From Chloroflexota bacterium (lineage in GTDB: Bacteria > Chloroflexota > Anaerolineae > Aggregatilineales > Phototrophicaceae): DNA of 39,761 bases. Position 1 is the stretch's first letter. Each line of letters starts with the position of its first letter. The position numbers and the translations under genes were made by a program. The notes under the pieces are model-generated. The model made no database searches, was not told the origin of the DNA, and worked only from the letters and a program-made list of their open reading frames with translations. The stretch is from the NCBI GenBank assembly GCA_014338005.1, contig QUBZ01000035.1, positions 1 to 39,761 on the forward strand. The letters run 5' to 3'. Shown here in pieces: positions 7,384 through 15,872 of this stretch.

Positions 7384-8463
7384 CTAGCTGCCGGGGGTGG
7401 CTTCCGGCATTACTTCTTCTTCGGGGATGGTGGGCAGGTCGTTGTCAAATTCGGGGAAGCCGGCTTCCGGTTCGGTCCACAGCAGGCCGTCCAGGTAGTC
7501 CTGGAGGTTCTCCGGCGTCACGACGACCGACGGGGTGAGCGTCACCAGCGGCACTTCCTCGCCGGCGAAGACTTTCGCCATCGTGTCAATGACGGTCACG
7601 CCCATACGGAACGGGTCTACGCCCAGGGTGGCGCTGAATTTGCCCTGCGCCAGCAGGTCGAGCGTGGGCGGGTTGCCGTCAATGCCGACCGCGAAGAAAT
7701 CTTCGTTGATGGTCAGGCCAAGCTGCTCCGCTGCCAGCGCCGCACCGATAGCCATTTCGTCACTGTTGCCGTAGAACACGTCAATATCCGGCGTTTGCTG
7801 GAGCGCGATGGCCGCCACTTCCGACCCCTTCGTCCGCAGCCATTCGCCGGTCTGCTCGCCCACGACTTCGACGTTCGGGCAGGCTTTTTCCAGGCCGGCC
7901 TTAAAGCCGCCGGTGCGGCGGTGCGAGAAGATGCTGTCAATGCCCAGCAGGATGTAAATCTTGCCGTTGGTTTCTGCCGCGCTCTTGCCATATTTCTGCG
8001 CGATCAGCTCGCAGGTGTGCATCGCCAGCTTTTCCGCGCCGCCCCACTGGTCGTAGCCGATGTAGGAAACGACTTCGCCCTCGTCAAACGGGGTGATGAA
8101 GTTGTGCGCCAGGATGGGGATGCCCTTCTCGTTGGCCGCCTTTACCGCCGTGATGGCCGAGTCCGTGCCGATGGGGTTGATGCTGATGGCCTCGACGCCC
8201 AGTTCCAGAAGCTGCTGAACGGTAGTCACGAAAGCGGCGAAGTCGCCCTCGCTGGCCGGGGCCTGCACTTCGAGCTTCCATCCCAGTTCTTCCGCGCGGG
8301 CCTTCGCGCCGTCAACCATCGCCACATGGAACGGGCTGGTGAGCGCCGGCGGGACAAAACCGACGTAACGTTCGACTGTTTCCTGGGCCGCTGCGGGAGC
8401 GATGGCGACGGCCAGGAACAGCGCCGCCACGACCATTAATGTGAGAACTTTATTCCGGTGCAT
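7384..8463 (-). CDS. Sugar ABC transporter substrate-binding protein (Peripla_BP_4/RbsB-like)
   Basis: Extracytoplasmic receptor that captures a sugar and delivers it to the adjacent RbsC-like permease. The 359-residue precursor starts with a Sec signal peptide (charged MHRNK, hydrophobic core to about 22, AAAQE cleavage site near 26). Two alpha/beta lobes follow, with features of the type I periplasmic fold such as [20 protein letters not shown] and later [18 protein letters not shown] and [16 protein letters not shown]. The likely cleavage site has no lipobox Cys, so the protein appears not to be lipid-anchored. The C-terminus is acidic and Pro-rich. A strong AAGGAGAG ribosome site precedes the ATG. 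It is the last gene of the operon, where many operons place it first. The ligand is unknown. Confidence 0.93.
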   Translation of the reverse strand: MHRNKVLTLMVVAALFLAVAIAPAAAQETVERYVGFVPPALTSPFHVAMVDGAKARAEELGWKLEVQAPASEGDFAAFVTTVQQLLELGVEAISINPIGTDSAITAVKAANEKGIPILAHNFITPFDEGEVVSYIGYDQWGGAEKLAMHTCELIAQKYGKSAAETNGKIYILLGIDSIFSHRRTGGFKAGLEKACPNVEVVGEQTGEWLRTKGSEVAAIALQQTPDIDVFYGNSDEMAIGAALAAEQLGLTINEDFFAVGIDGNPPTLDLLAQGKFSATLGVDPFRMGVTVIDTMAKVFAGEEVPLVTLTPSVVVTPENLQDYLDGLLWTEPEAGFPEFDNDLPTIPEEEVMPEATPGS

Positions 8464-8492
8464 GTAAAAACTCTCCTTGAAAGTTCCCTAAC

Positions 8493-8530
8493 GACCGCCA
8501 AAGACGATCCAGACTCCGGCGGTCTTTTTT
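8493..8530. repeat. Stem-loop between permease and binding-protein genes
   Basis: GACCGCC (8493-8499) pairs with GGCGGTC (8518-8524) around an 18-base loop, followed on the plus strand by six T. In minus-strand operon RNA it is a stem just before the binding-protein ribosome site, where such stems can protect the downstream segment. In the plus direction it would act as a terminator for antisense transcription. No plus-strand gene is nearby. Confidence 0.45.
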
Positions 8531-8602
8531 CTAAAACCGGGATACCCCGGCGGATCGCTAACTTTAACTTCAGGCGGCAGCCAGGCAGGCCGGCTGCCCC
8601 AC

Positions 8603-9661
8603 TCAGGCGGAACTTTTGCGCCGGATTCGCAGCCAGGGGATGTCGCCCCGCCGCAGCACATCCAGCGCGACGGCCAGCACGATGATCGCGCCAATGACGA
8701 TTTCTTTGGCGTTGGACGGCACGCTTAGGTAAACCAGGCCGGCTTCGACCACCCGGATGATGAACACGCCTACCAGCGTCCCCCAGATGCCGCCCGTGCC
8801 GCCGGACAGCGCCGTCCCACCGATCACCACCGCCGCGACCGAAATCAGCGTCATGTTGGTGCCGTTCTGGTACGCGCCGGACTGCAAACGCCCCATCACC
8901 AGGATGCCGCCGATGGAAGCCAGCAGGCCGCTGATGCCGTAGATGATGATTTTCGTCATGCCAACGTTGATGCCGGACAGCCGCGCCGCCGTTTCGTTGC
9001 CGCCCAGGGCATAGGTGTAACGCCCCAGTTTGGTATGCCGCAGCGTCACCCACACGATGGCGTACAGGATGAGCGCGATAATCAGCGGCATCGGGATTCT
9101 GAGCGAGCCGAGTTCGATATGGCCGGTGAGAAAGCTCAAAAACTCGTCTTTTTGGATGTTGATACCCGCGCCGCGCGTCCACACCAGCGAGATGCCCAGC
9201 AGGATGCTGCGGAAACCGAGCGTGACGATGAAAGGATTGATGTTGAGCGCCGTGATGATGAGTCCCTGAAGCAGCCCGACCCCCGTACCGGCGGCCAGCG
9301 CGATCAAAATCGCGGCGGCTGCCGGGATGCCGAAAGCGATCTGCCCACCGGCGATGTTCGTCCCGGCGATGAGGATGGCGGCCACCACGCCGCTGAACGA
9401 CACCATCGCCTCGACCGACAGGTCAATGCCGCCGGTGAGGATGACGAAGGTCTGCCCGGCGGCCACCACGCCGATGGCTGCCGCTTCGAGGCCGATCAGC
9501 AGCAGGCTGGTTGGGGTGCGGAAAGCCGGGGCGGTAATCCACAGGAAAAGCACCATCAGCATCAGCACCAGCAGCGGCCCGGCGGCGACGATCATCTGGC
9601 GCAGGACTTTGCCGGCTCGATTGGCCGATGGTTGAACGTTCACAACTGCCGATTCGCTCAT
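8603..9661 (-). CDS. Sugar ABC transporter permease (RbsC-like, BPD_transp_2)
   Basis: Membrane channel subunit of a ribose/simple-sugar importer. The 352-residue protein has about ten hydrophobic segments after a short cytoplasmic N-terminus. The family motif [10 protein letters not shown] (about 77-86) corresponds to the usual GGIDLSVG. The cytoplasmic coupling segment [14 protein letters not shown] also fits RbsC, XylH and related permeases. It sits 63 bases after the ATPase gene and about 140 bases before the binding-protein gene in transcription order, all on one strand, and so forms one operon with them. Confidence 0.93.
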   Translation of the reverse strand: MSESAVVNVQPSANRAGKVLRQMIVAAGPLLVLMLMVLFLWITAPAFRTPTSLLLIGLEAAAIGVVAAGQTFVILTGGIDLSVEAMVSFSGVVAAILIAGTNIAGGQIAFGIPAAAAILIALAAGTGVGLLQGLIITALNINPFIVTLGFRSILLGISLVWTRGAGINIQKDEFLSFLTGHIELGSLRIPMPLIIALILYAIVWVTLRHTKLGRYTYALGGNETAARLSGINVGMTKIIIYGISGLLASIGGILVMGRLQSGAYQNGTNMTLISVAAVVIGGTALSGGTGGIWGTLVGVFIIRVVEAGLVYLSVPSNAKEIVIGAIIVLAVALDVLRRGDIPWLRIRRKSSA

Positions 9662-9724
9662 AATGAAAAACTCGCTCTTATCTCCAGGGCTGGTCGGCGG
9701 CAGGGCGTTTACCCCCCGCCGGCA

Positions 9725-11284
9725 TTATTCCGACATAACGCTGGCGGCTTCAGGTACGGCCCTGTCGGCGCCGGTGGCGTACTCCATAATTTTTTCTTCG
9801 GTGGCTTCGGCGCGGTCCAAAAACCCGCCGATGCGCCCTTCCCGAATGACCATAATCCGGTCGCTCATGCCCAGGATTTCCGGCAGTTCGGAACTGACCA
9901 TCAAAATCGCCACGCCCTGCCGGGCAAGCTGGTTGATAAGTTTGTAGATTTCGACCTTCGCGCCCACGTCAATGCCGCGCGTCGGTTCGTCGAACACCAG
10001 CACGCGCGGTTCGGTCGCCATCCACTTGCTTAAGACGACCTTCTGCTGCGTGCCGCCGGATAGATTCATGACCAGTTGGTTCTGGCTGCTGGCTTTGATC
10101 GCCATGCTGTCAATATACTGCTGCGCCAGGGCAGTTTCTCGGCGGCGGCTGGTGAACAGGCCGCGCGTCAGCCGTTTAAGCACCGTCATGGTGATGTTTT
10201 CGCGGGTGGACATCTTCAGGATCAAACCCTGCTGCTTGCGGTCTTCGGTCAGCAGGCCAATGCCACACCGGATGGCATCGCGCGGGTTATGGATGGTGAC
10301 GGGGCTGCCGTCTATATAAAACTGGCCGCTGTCAATCGGGTCGGCCCCGAAGATGGCGCGCACCAGTTCGGTGCGGCCCGCGCCGACCAGCCCGGCGATG
10401 CCCAGCACCTCCCCGGCGTAGGCCGAAAATGAAATATCTTTCAGCCGGTCGCCCCGGTTCAGGTTTTCGACCCGCAGCACCTCGCGCCCACGCGGCACTT
10501 CTTCCTTTGGGAATTTCTCGGACAGGTCGCGCCCGACCATATACCGGATGAGGCTGTCCACGTTAAGCGCGCGCGTCGGCTGGGTGGTGATGTGCCGCCC
10601 GTCGCGCAGCACCGTGATGCGGTCGCTGACCTCGAAGGTTTCTTCCAGATGGTGGCTGATGTAGATGATCGAAACGCCCTGCGCCTTCAACTCCCGGATG
10701 ATGGCGAACAGGTCTTCAATTTCCCGCAGGCTGAGCGCCGAAGTCGGCTCGTCCATGATAATCAGATCGGCGCGGTGGTGCAGGGCTTTGGCGACCTCGA
10801 CCATCTGCTGCTGGCCGACGCCCAGCCGGCTGAGGGGCTGGCGCGGGTCAATATCCAAATGCAGCTTCGCCAGCAGTTCCCGCGCCTGCCGGTGCATCTC
10901 CGGCCAGTTCACCAGCAGGCCGCGCTCGATTTCGCTGCCCAGGAAGATATTTTCGGTGACGGACAGCTGCGGCACCTGGTTCAATTCCTGGTAGATGGTG
11001 GTGATGCCGGCAAGCTGCGCCTGGCGGGGTGTGGTGAAAAAAACCGGCTGGCCCTTGAAGATCACCTCGCCGGCGTCGCGCACGTAAACGCCGGACAGGA
11101 TTTTCATCAGGGTGGACTTGCCCGCGCCGTTTTCCCCCACCAGGGCATGAACCTCGCCCCGTCGAACATCGAAGTTCACGTTGTCCAGCGCCAGCACGCC
11201 CGGAAACTCAATGGTGATGCCCCGCATTTCAAGGAGGATGGGCTGTTCCGGTGAGTGGGTGTGTTTTAAATCGGGTTGGCTCAC
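9725..11284 (-). CDS. Sugar ABC transporter ATPase with two nucleotide-binding domains (RbsA/MglA-like)
   Basis: Energises uptake of a ribose-type sugar. The 519-residue protein holds two tandem ABC domains. Domain 1 has Walker [10 protein letters not shown] (50-58), signature [15 protein letters not shown] and Walker B IIMDEP (175-180). Domain 2 has a degenerate P-loop GLVGAGRTE (298-306), an intact [14 protein letters not shown] signature and Walker B VFDEP (430-434). The lost P-loop Lys in domain 2 is typical for RbsA/XylG proteins. The frame begins at a GTG with only a weak ribosome site. It is the first gene of the operon, about 50 bases downstream of a LacI-type operator. Confidence 0.93.
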   Translation of the reverse strand: MSQPDLKHTHSPEQPILLEMRGITIEFPGVLALDNVNFDVRRGEVHALVGENGAGKSTLMKILSGVYVRDAGEVIFKGQPVFFTTPRQAQLAGITTIYQELNQVPQLSVTENIFLGSEIERGLLVNWPEMHRQARELLAKLHLDIDPRQPLSRLGVGQQQMVEVAKALHHRADLIIMDEPTSALSLREIEDLFAIIRELKAQGVSIIYISHHLEETFEVSDRITVLRDGRHITTQPTRALNVDSLIRYMVGRDLSEKFPKEEVPRGREVLRVENLNRGDRLKDISFSAYAGEVLGIAGLVGAGRTELVRAIFGADPIDSGQFYIDGSPVTIHNPRDAIRCGIGLLTEDRKQQGLILKMSTRENITMTVLKRLTRGLFTSRRRETALAQQYIDSMAIKASSQNQLVMNLSGGTQQKVVLSKWMATEPRVLVFDEPTRGIDVGAKVEIYKLINQLARQGVAILMVSSELPEILGMSDRIMVIREGRIGGFLDRAEATEEKIMEYATGADRAVPEAASVMSE

Positions 11285-11334
11285 GGTGTTAAAAGCCTGT
11301 ATTGGAAAAAACGGAGCTAAAAACCATAATTTTA

Positions 11335-11348
11335 TGCGAACGTTCTCA
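11335..11348. promoter_or_regulatory. LacI-family operator of the sugar ABC operon
   Basis: TGCGAACGTTCTCA has the palindromic core GAACGTTC and outer TG...CA. With one more base on each side, 14 of 16 positions are symmetric. The central CG within a 14-16 base palindrome is the hallmark of LacI/GalR operators. It lies from about 9 bases after the predicted -10 box, where a repressor would block initiation. No LacI gene is in the window. Confidence 0.6.
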
Positions 11349-11356
11349 TGCCGTGT

Positions 11357-11385
11357 AGTCTACCCCAAGCGCCGAAAATACGCAA
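11357..11385 (-). promoter_or_regulatory. Promoter of the sugar ABC operon
   Basis: On the minus strand TTGCGT (11385-11380) and TAGACT (11362-11357) are separated by 17 bases. The LacI-type operator covers the start-site region directly downstream. Confidence 0.45.
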
Positions 11386-11398
11386 ACTTTTTAAACGT

Positions 11399-11431
11399 AA
11401 AAATTCCCGCTCCACAGGTGCGGAGCGGGAA
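11399..11431 (-). terminator. Intrinsic terminator of the DUF3160 gene
   Basis: TTCCCGCTCC (11404-11413) pairs perfectly with GGAGCGGGAA (11422-11431) around an 8-base loop. On the minus strand the stem is followed by UUUUU (11403-11399). It starts about 10 bases past the stop codon of the gene. An A-run on the other side makes it potentially bidirectional. Confidence 0.85.
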
Positions 11432-11441
11432 AAATAACCGT

Positions 11442-13589
11442 TCAGGGCAGGCTGATAAAATCGCCCACCCAGGGCGGGCGCGGCGGCAGATCGCCGGATT
11501 TGACCATCTCACGCCATTCCTGGTCGGTCAAACGCCGGTTGATGTCGCCTTCAAATTCGTAGTAGCTGAAGACGCCCCCGCGCGCCACCTGTAAGCCCTC
11601 AGGATGCGACACGACCACGTAGATATAATCCACGCCGCCCACGCCTTCCTGAAGCACCACACCCTGCATCGGCGCGCTGGCAATGTCCGTCACCAGCGCC
11701 ACCGGTTCGGGGTTGCTGGGGTCTTGCAGCACAACCCGGATGCCGGACAGGAATGCGCCGATGCCTTGCAGCGCCATATAGTCATCTTCGGTAAGCGGCT
11801 CGCCCGCCAGTTGTTTGTTTGCCATCTCGGCCATCATGGCCGAAAACTGGCCCAGAACCGGCAGCTGGCCGAGGCTGAGCTGCAAGTTCATGGTCGGCGA
11901 TTCGTCAAACGTGCCGTCCTCCCGGAATTCCGGGAAAGCCACCTCGAACTCGGTCAGGCCGCGCGCTTTCAGCCCTTCGTAGGCCAGGGTCGCCACCACC
12001 GCGATCCGGGCGAACACCACCGGATTCGGCTCGACGTAGCCGTAGCTGAACAGCTCACCGCCGCCGCCCAGTCCGCCGGGCGGTTTGGCATACAGCACCG
12101 TATCGTGTTTAAGCTGTGTGTAGCTGCCCAACCCTGTGTGCAGGTCTTTGAGCAGCCAGGCATCGCTGTTCATAAAGGGCGGGTATGGGGCGGTATCGCG
12201 CTGCCACAGCGGGTCGAGCATCCACAGCCACGCGCTGTAAACGGTTTGCAGCCACTCGTCCCGGCTGATGCCGTCCACCTCGGCGCGAAGCTGCGCCATG
12301 TGTTCGGCATACTGGGGGAACTCGCTCGCGCCCATGATGTTCGCCAGCCCTAGCGCCACGTCCGACCCCATCGCGGCGGCCACGTCCAGGGCTTTTGGCA
12401 GCGTGCGGCCCGGCACGTAGGGGGCCATCAACTGCTGCAAGATGTTGGCGTCTATCGTAAACCGCTGTCCCATCAGCCGGAACCCGCGCGACGCTTCGCC
12501 GATGTCTTCAACGGCGGTATCCGGCGGCAGCAGCAGCCCGACGATACGCGGCGCGGGCAGTTCCTTCACCCGCGCCATAAAATCGGCCAGTTTCGCGCCG
12601 TCGGCCAGCGCGTTCAGGGGCATCCCCACGCCGAACACCGCGTCGGCCAGCGCGCCGTACTCCACCGGCCCCAGGTCGTCGGCGCTGCCGATCAGGAAGT
12701 TAATCACGTCGTTGGCGTCCTGCCACTGCCCATAAGCGCCGTCGGCCTCGCGCAGCGCCCGCAGCACCAGCAGCGCCGTCTGCGTGGCGGTCTGGTCGTT
12801 CGCCAGAAAGGTGATGCGGCTCAGCCACATCATACCCCGGAAGTAGCGTTCCAGCGTTTCGTCCCCGGCGTAGTGGCCGCGCACGCGGTAGTGGCTGAAG
12901 TCCTCCACGTAATCGCCCAAAAACGGCACATTCGCCATGCCTTCCCCGGCCTCGGCCTGCGCGATGATGGCTTGCAGCGCCGGGTCGGCGGAGGCTTCGC
13001 CGGAAAGAAGCCGCTCGGCGATCGAGAGGTAGCTTACGGCGTTCAGCGCGGCGTCTTGCAGCGCCGGCGGCATTTCGGCGGCGGTGACAGCCTGCCGTCG
13101 GGCGGCGTCCAGCGCCGCGCGGGTGGCCGAAAGCACCCGGTCATACAGCATGGCGCGCTCCAGGTCGGCCAGCAGGTTGTCGAAGATATAGTGCAGCGAG
13201 TGCAGGAACGAGTCGGTCGTGACAAACCAGCCCGTGCCTTCTTCCGATTTCCATCTGTCGTCCCACATATAAGCCTGGTCGAACCAGTCCAGGCCGGCAG
13301 GCACAACCACGAAGCCGTTTTCCGACAGTTTGGCGCGCTGTTCGCCGGTCAGCTTGTCGGCGAATTTCACGCCGTCCAGGTTGACCGGCAGCGCGGGCAG
13401 ATCGCCGGCATAAACCGGCGGCGGCGTCAGCACCAGCGGGTCGGGCAGGTCTTGACGCCAGAAGCCTTCGGAAAACTTCGCCCAGTCCCATTGAACGAAA
13501 CCCGGTTCGTCCTGCGCGCCCGCCGGCGCGCCGCCCAGCAGGCCGATGAGCAGCCCCAGGGCGATGAAAATCGTTATTCTGCGTTTCAA
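11442..13589 (-). CDS. DUF3160 family secreted protein
   Basis: A 715-residue exported protein of unknown biochemical role. It has a signal peptide (MKRR, hydrophobic core to about 20, AGAQD cleavage near 25) and then a long mainly helical body. Recognition rests on the family-like segments LSENGFVVVPAGLDWFDQAY (N-terminal), TDSFLHSLHYIFDNLLADLE and, later, WLLKDLHTGLGSYTQLKHDT, the DUF3160 hallmark of a Trp/His/Lys-rich core. The start is TTG, supported by AAAGGGGAA about eight bases upstream and by the position of the signal peptide. It is monocistronic, ending at a strong terminator, and divergent from the dehydrogenase operon. Function is not known. Confidence 0.8.
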   Translation of the reverse strand: MKRRITIFIALGLLIGLLGGAPAGAQDEPGFVQWDWAKFSEGFWRQDLPDPLVLTPPPVYAGDLPALPVNLDGVKFADKLTGEQRAKLSENGFVVVPAGLDWFDQAYMWDDRWKSEEGTGWFVTTDSFLHSLHYIFDNLLADLERAMLYDRVLSATRAALDAARRQAVTAAEMPPALQDAALNAVSYLSIAERLLSGEASADPALQAIIAQAEAGEGMANVPFLGDYVEDFSHYRVRGHYAGDETLERYFRGMMWLSRITFLANDQTATQTALLVLRALREADGAYGQWQDANDVINFLIGSADDLGPVEYGALADAVFGVGMPLNALADGAKLADFMARVKELPAPRIVGLLLPPDTAVEDIGEASRGFRLMGQRFTIDANILQQLMAPYVPGRTLPKALDVAAAMGSDVALGLANIMGASEFPQYAEHMAQLRAEVDGISRDEWLQTVYSAWLWMLDPLWQRDTAPYPPFMNSDAWLLKDLHTGLGSYTQLKHDTVLYAKPPGGLGGGGELFSYGYVEPNPVVFARIAVVATLAYEGLKARGLTEFEVAFPEFREDGTFDESPTMNLQLSLGQLPVLGQFSAMMAEMANKQLAGEPLTEDDYMALQGIGAFLSGIRVVLQDPSNPEPVALVTDIASAPMQGVVLQEGVGGVDYIYVVVSHPEGLQVARGGVFSYYEFEGDINRRLTDQEWREMVKSGDLPPRPPWVGDFISLP

Positions 13590-13633
13590 GGTGGTTCCCC
13601 TTTGTGTGTTGGCATTTTGTTACAATTCACATT

Positions 13634-13736
13634 GATTCTAGAAGGAAAAGCGGTTTCCGTCTACCGATGTTCGCAGCGCGGCAGGCTGACGGCTGGCCTA
13701 CGCTGACCCGGCGCGGCGCAGATTTGCGCCTTTTTT
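13634..13736 (+). ncRNA. Candidate small RNA or terminated leader upstream of pdhA
   Basis: No plus-strand gene lies to the left, yet a clean plus-strand terminator is present: GGCGCA (13715-13720), loop GATT, TGCGCC (13725-13730), then six T (13731-13736). About 80 bases before it, TGTTACAAT forms an extended -10 element (TACAAT at 13621-13626), predicting a transcript of about 100 bases that also contains a GGAAA/TTTCC stem. It could be a stand-alone sRNA, or the attenuated leader of the dehydrogenase operon starting at 13915. In the rest of this 325-base gap (13737-13914) I see only TATATT (13832-13837), with no good -35 box, and the direct repeat TATACGTG TATACGTA just before the pdhA ribosome site. 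Confidence 0.35.
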
Positions 13737-13914
13737 CACAAATTATGATAGCGCGATGAGGATTTGTCCAATCGGTCTGCCAGGGCGGTTGAACTCTCGT
13801 AACGGTTCAGGTAAACTTAATGATGGTCTTATATATTGTATCGTGATCCAGACTGACCACCACTGCTCTCATTGTTTATCCGCTATACGTGTATACGTAA
13901 CACGAGGAAACCGC

Positions 13915-14883
13915 ATGGCCGAAATAGATAAACCGATGCTGCTGGAATGGTACCGCCAGATGTTTCTCATCCGGCAGTTCGAGAACCAGTGTGATGTGCT
14001 GTATAAAGAGAAAAAAATCACCGGCGTTTATATGCACCTGTACAGCGGCCTGGAGGCGACCGGCGTCGGCGCGGTAGCTGCGCTGCGCCCCAGCGATCAT
14101 GTCATCACCGCCTACCGCGATCACGGCATCGCTCTGGCGCGCGGCATGGACCCCAAAGTGGCGATGGCCGAAATGATGGGCAAACGCACCGGGTGCAGCG
14201 GCGGCAAGGGCGGCTCGATGCACCTGGCCTCCCGCGAACACAACTTCTGGGGCGGTTACGCCATCGTCGGCGGGCATCTGCCGCTGGCGGCGGGCATCGC
14301 GCTTGAATCGCGTTATAACGGCAAGGATGACGTGGTGCTGTCCTTCATCGGCGACGGCGCGACCAACAACGGTTATTTTCACGAGGCAGTTAACCTCAGC
14401 GCCGTGTGGGATCTGCCGGTCGTCTGGCTGATCGAAAACAATGGCTACGGCATGGGTACGCCGGTCGAGGTTGCCAGCGGCCAGCCGGAACTACACAAGC
14501 GGGCGGTGGCCTATGGCATCAAAGATATGGGGCGCGTGGACGGCCAGAATGTGGTGGACGTGTACAACGTCGTCACCAAAGCCGTCGAATACGCCCGCAA
14601 AAAAGGCCCGGTGCTGATCGAATCGCTGACTTACCGGTATAAGGGACACGGCGTTTCTGACCGCAGTTACGATAAACTGGCCGAACTGCGCGACTGGCAG
14701 CAGAAAGACCCCATCCTGGTCTTGCAGGATTACCTGTGCAAACACTTTGAGTGCATCGAAGAAGAACTGAAAGACATCGAACGGGCGGAGATGGCCGCCG
14801 TTCATGCGGCGGTGGAGTTCGCCGAGGACAGCGAAGCGCCCACCTACGACGACCTGATTAGCCACGTTTACGTCGAGGAATAA
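13915..14883 (+). CDS. pdhA: 2-oxoacid (pyruvate/acetoin) dehydrogenase E1 alpha subunit
   Basis: Thiamine-diphosphate subunit that decarboxylates pyruvate (or cleaves acetoin) and passes the acyl unit to lipoyl-E2. The 322-residue product matches the family length. The ThDP/magnesium motif starts with GDG at 146-148 and ends with the Asn pair at 175-176. YRDHG (67-71) and the phosphorylation-loop region with YKGHGVSDRS are also conserved. The ATG at 13915 follows CACGAGGAAACC. A frame extending to 13756 has no family-like sequence. It is the first of three genes (E1 alpha, E1 beta, E2) with gaps of 2-6 bases. Substrate choice between pyruvate and acetoin cannot be settled from this view, and no E3 gene is present. 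Confidence 0.9.
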   Translation: MAEIDKPMLLEWYRQMFLIRQFENQCDVLYKEKKITGVYMHLYSGLEATGVGAVAALRPSDHVITAYRDHGIALARGMDPKVAMAEMMGKRTGCSGGKGGSMHLASREHNFWGGYAIVGGHLPLAAGIALESRYNGKDDVVLSFIGDGATNNGYFHEAVNLSAVWDLPVVWLIENNGYGMGTPVEVASGQPELHKRAVAYGIKDMGRVDGQNVVDVYNVVTKAVEYARKKGPVLIESLTYRYKGHGVSDRSYDKLAELRDWQQKDPILVLQDYLCKHFECIEEELKDIERAEMAAVHAAVEFAEDSEAPTYDDLISHVYVEE

Positions 14884-14889
14884 ACCGAG

Positions 14890-15870
14890 ATGGCCGATAA
14901 AAATATGCCGATGCGCGAAGCCCTGCGGATGGCTTTGCGCGAGGAGATGATCCGCGACGAGCGCGTATTCGTGATGGGCGAGGAAGTCGGCGCGTGGCAG
15001 GGTACGCACCGGGTGACGCGCGGTTTCCTGGAGGAATTCGGCGAAAAGCGCGTGCGCGACACGCCGATCAGCGAGATGGCGATTGCCGGGGCGGCGGTCG
15101 GGGCGGCGATGGCCGGGCTGCGTCCGGTGGCGGAGATCATGACCATCAACTTCGCCTTCCTGTCGCTGGACGCCATCATCAACCACGCCGCGAAAATTCA
15201 CTATATGTTTAACGGCCAGTTTCGCGTGCCGATGGTCATCCGCGCCGCGTCCGGCTGGGGCGACCAGGCTACCGCCACGCATTCGCACACGCCGGAGCCG
15301 ATTTTCGCCCACTTCCCCGGCCTGTATGTCGGCTGCCCGGCCACCCCGCGTGACGCCAAGGGCATGTTAAAGGCCGCCATCCGGGATGATAACCCGGTTT
15401 TGTTCACCGAAAGCATCGCGCTGTACCCTAAACCCGGACTCGTGCCGGAGGAGGACGACTTCGTGCTGCCCATCGGCAAGGCGGACATCAAACGCGAAGG
15501 GCGGCATGTGACGCTGGTGACTTATGCGCGCGGCGTGGAATGGTCGCTGCAAGCGGCGGAACAGCTTGCCAAAGAGGGCGTTGAATGCGAAGTGGTAGAC
15601 CTGCGCTGGCTGCGCCCGCTGGATACGGCCACCGTGTTCGAGAGCTTCCAAAAGACCAACCGCTGCGTGGTGGTCGAGGAGTCGCTGCCGTATTACAGCG
15701 TCGGCAGCGAGATCGCGGCGCAGCTCCAGGAGCATATGTTTGATTATATGGACGCGCCGGTGAAGCGCGTGAGCGCGATGGACGTGCCGCTGCCGTATGC
15801 CCGCGAGATTGAACTGATGGCGCTGCCTAACGCGCAGAAGGTCGTGGACGCAGTGAGGGAGATTATCTGA
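14890..15870 (+). CDS. pdhB: 2-oxoacid (pyruvate/acetoin) dehydrogenase E1 beta subunit
   Basis: Pairs with E1 alpha to form the alpha2beta2 E1 decarboxylase. The 326 residues are the usual length. Family segments include MREALRMALREEMIRDERVF, MGEEVGAWQGTHRVTRGF, DTPISEMAIAGAAVGAAMAG (with the Glu that activates thiamine diphosphate) and the C-terminal transketolase domain with VVDLRWLRPLDTATVFES and VVVEE. The gene begins six bases after the E1 alpha stop; a GAGGAAT inside the E1 alpha end is the likely ribosome site. It ends two bases before the E2 gene, so the three are co-translated from one mRNA. Confidence 0.93.
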   Translation: MADKNMPMREALRMALREEMIRDERVFVMGEEVGAWQGTHRVTRGFLEEFGEKRVRDTPISEMAIAGAAVGAAMAGLRPVAEIMTINFAFLSLDAIINHAAKIHYMFNGQFRVPMVIRAASGWGDQATATHSHTPEPIFAHFPGLYVGCPATPRDAKGMLKAAIRDDNPVLFTESIALYPKPGLVPEEDDFVLPIGKADIKREGRHVTLVTYARGVEWSLQAAEQLAKEGVECEVVDLRWLRPLDTATVFESFQKTNRCVVVEESLPYYSVGSEIAAQLQEHMFDYMDAPVKRVSAMDVPLPYAREIELMALPNAQKVVDAVREII

Positions 15871-15872
15871 GT

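Noticed and set aside
13634..13736. TPP or other known riboswitch ahead of the thiamine-dependent dehydrogenase operon
   Set aside because: None of the conserved TPP blocks (CTGAGA, ACCTGA) is present and no other familiar aptamer core was found.
13668..13760. Small ORF inside the candidate sRNA upstream of pdhA
   Set aside because: The frame runs through the terminator stem and its T-run, has no ribosome site and gives an unremarkable Arg-rich peptide.
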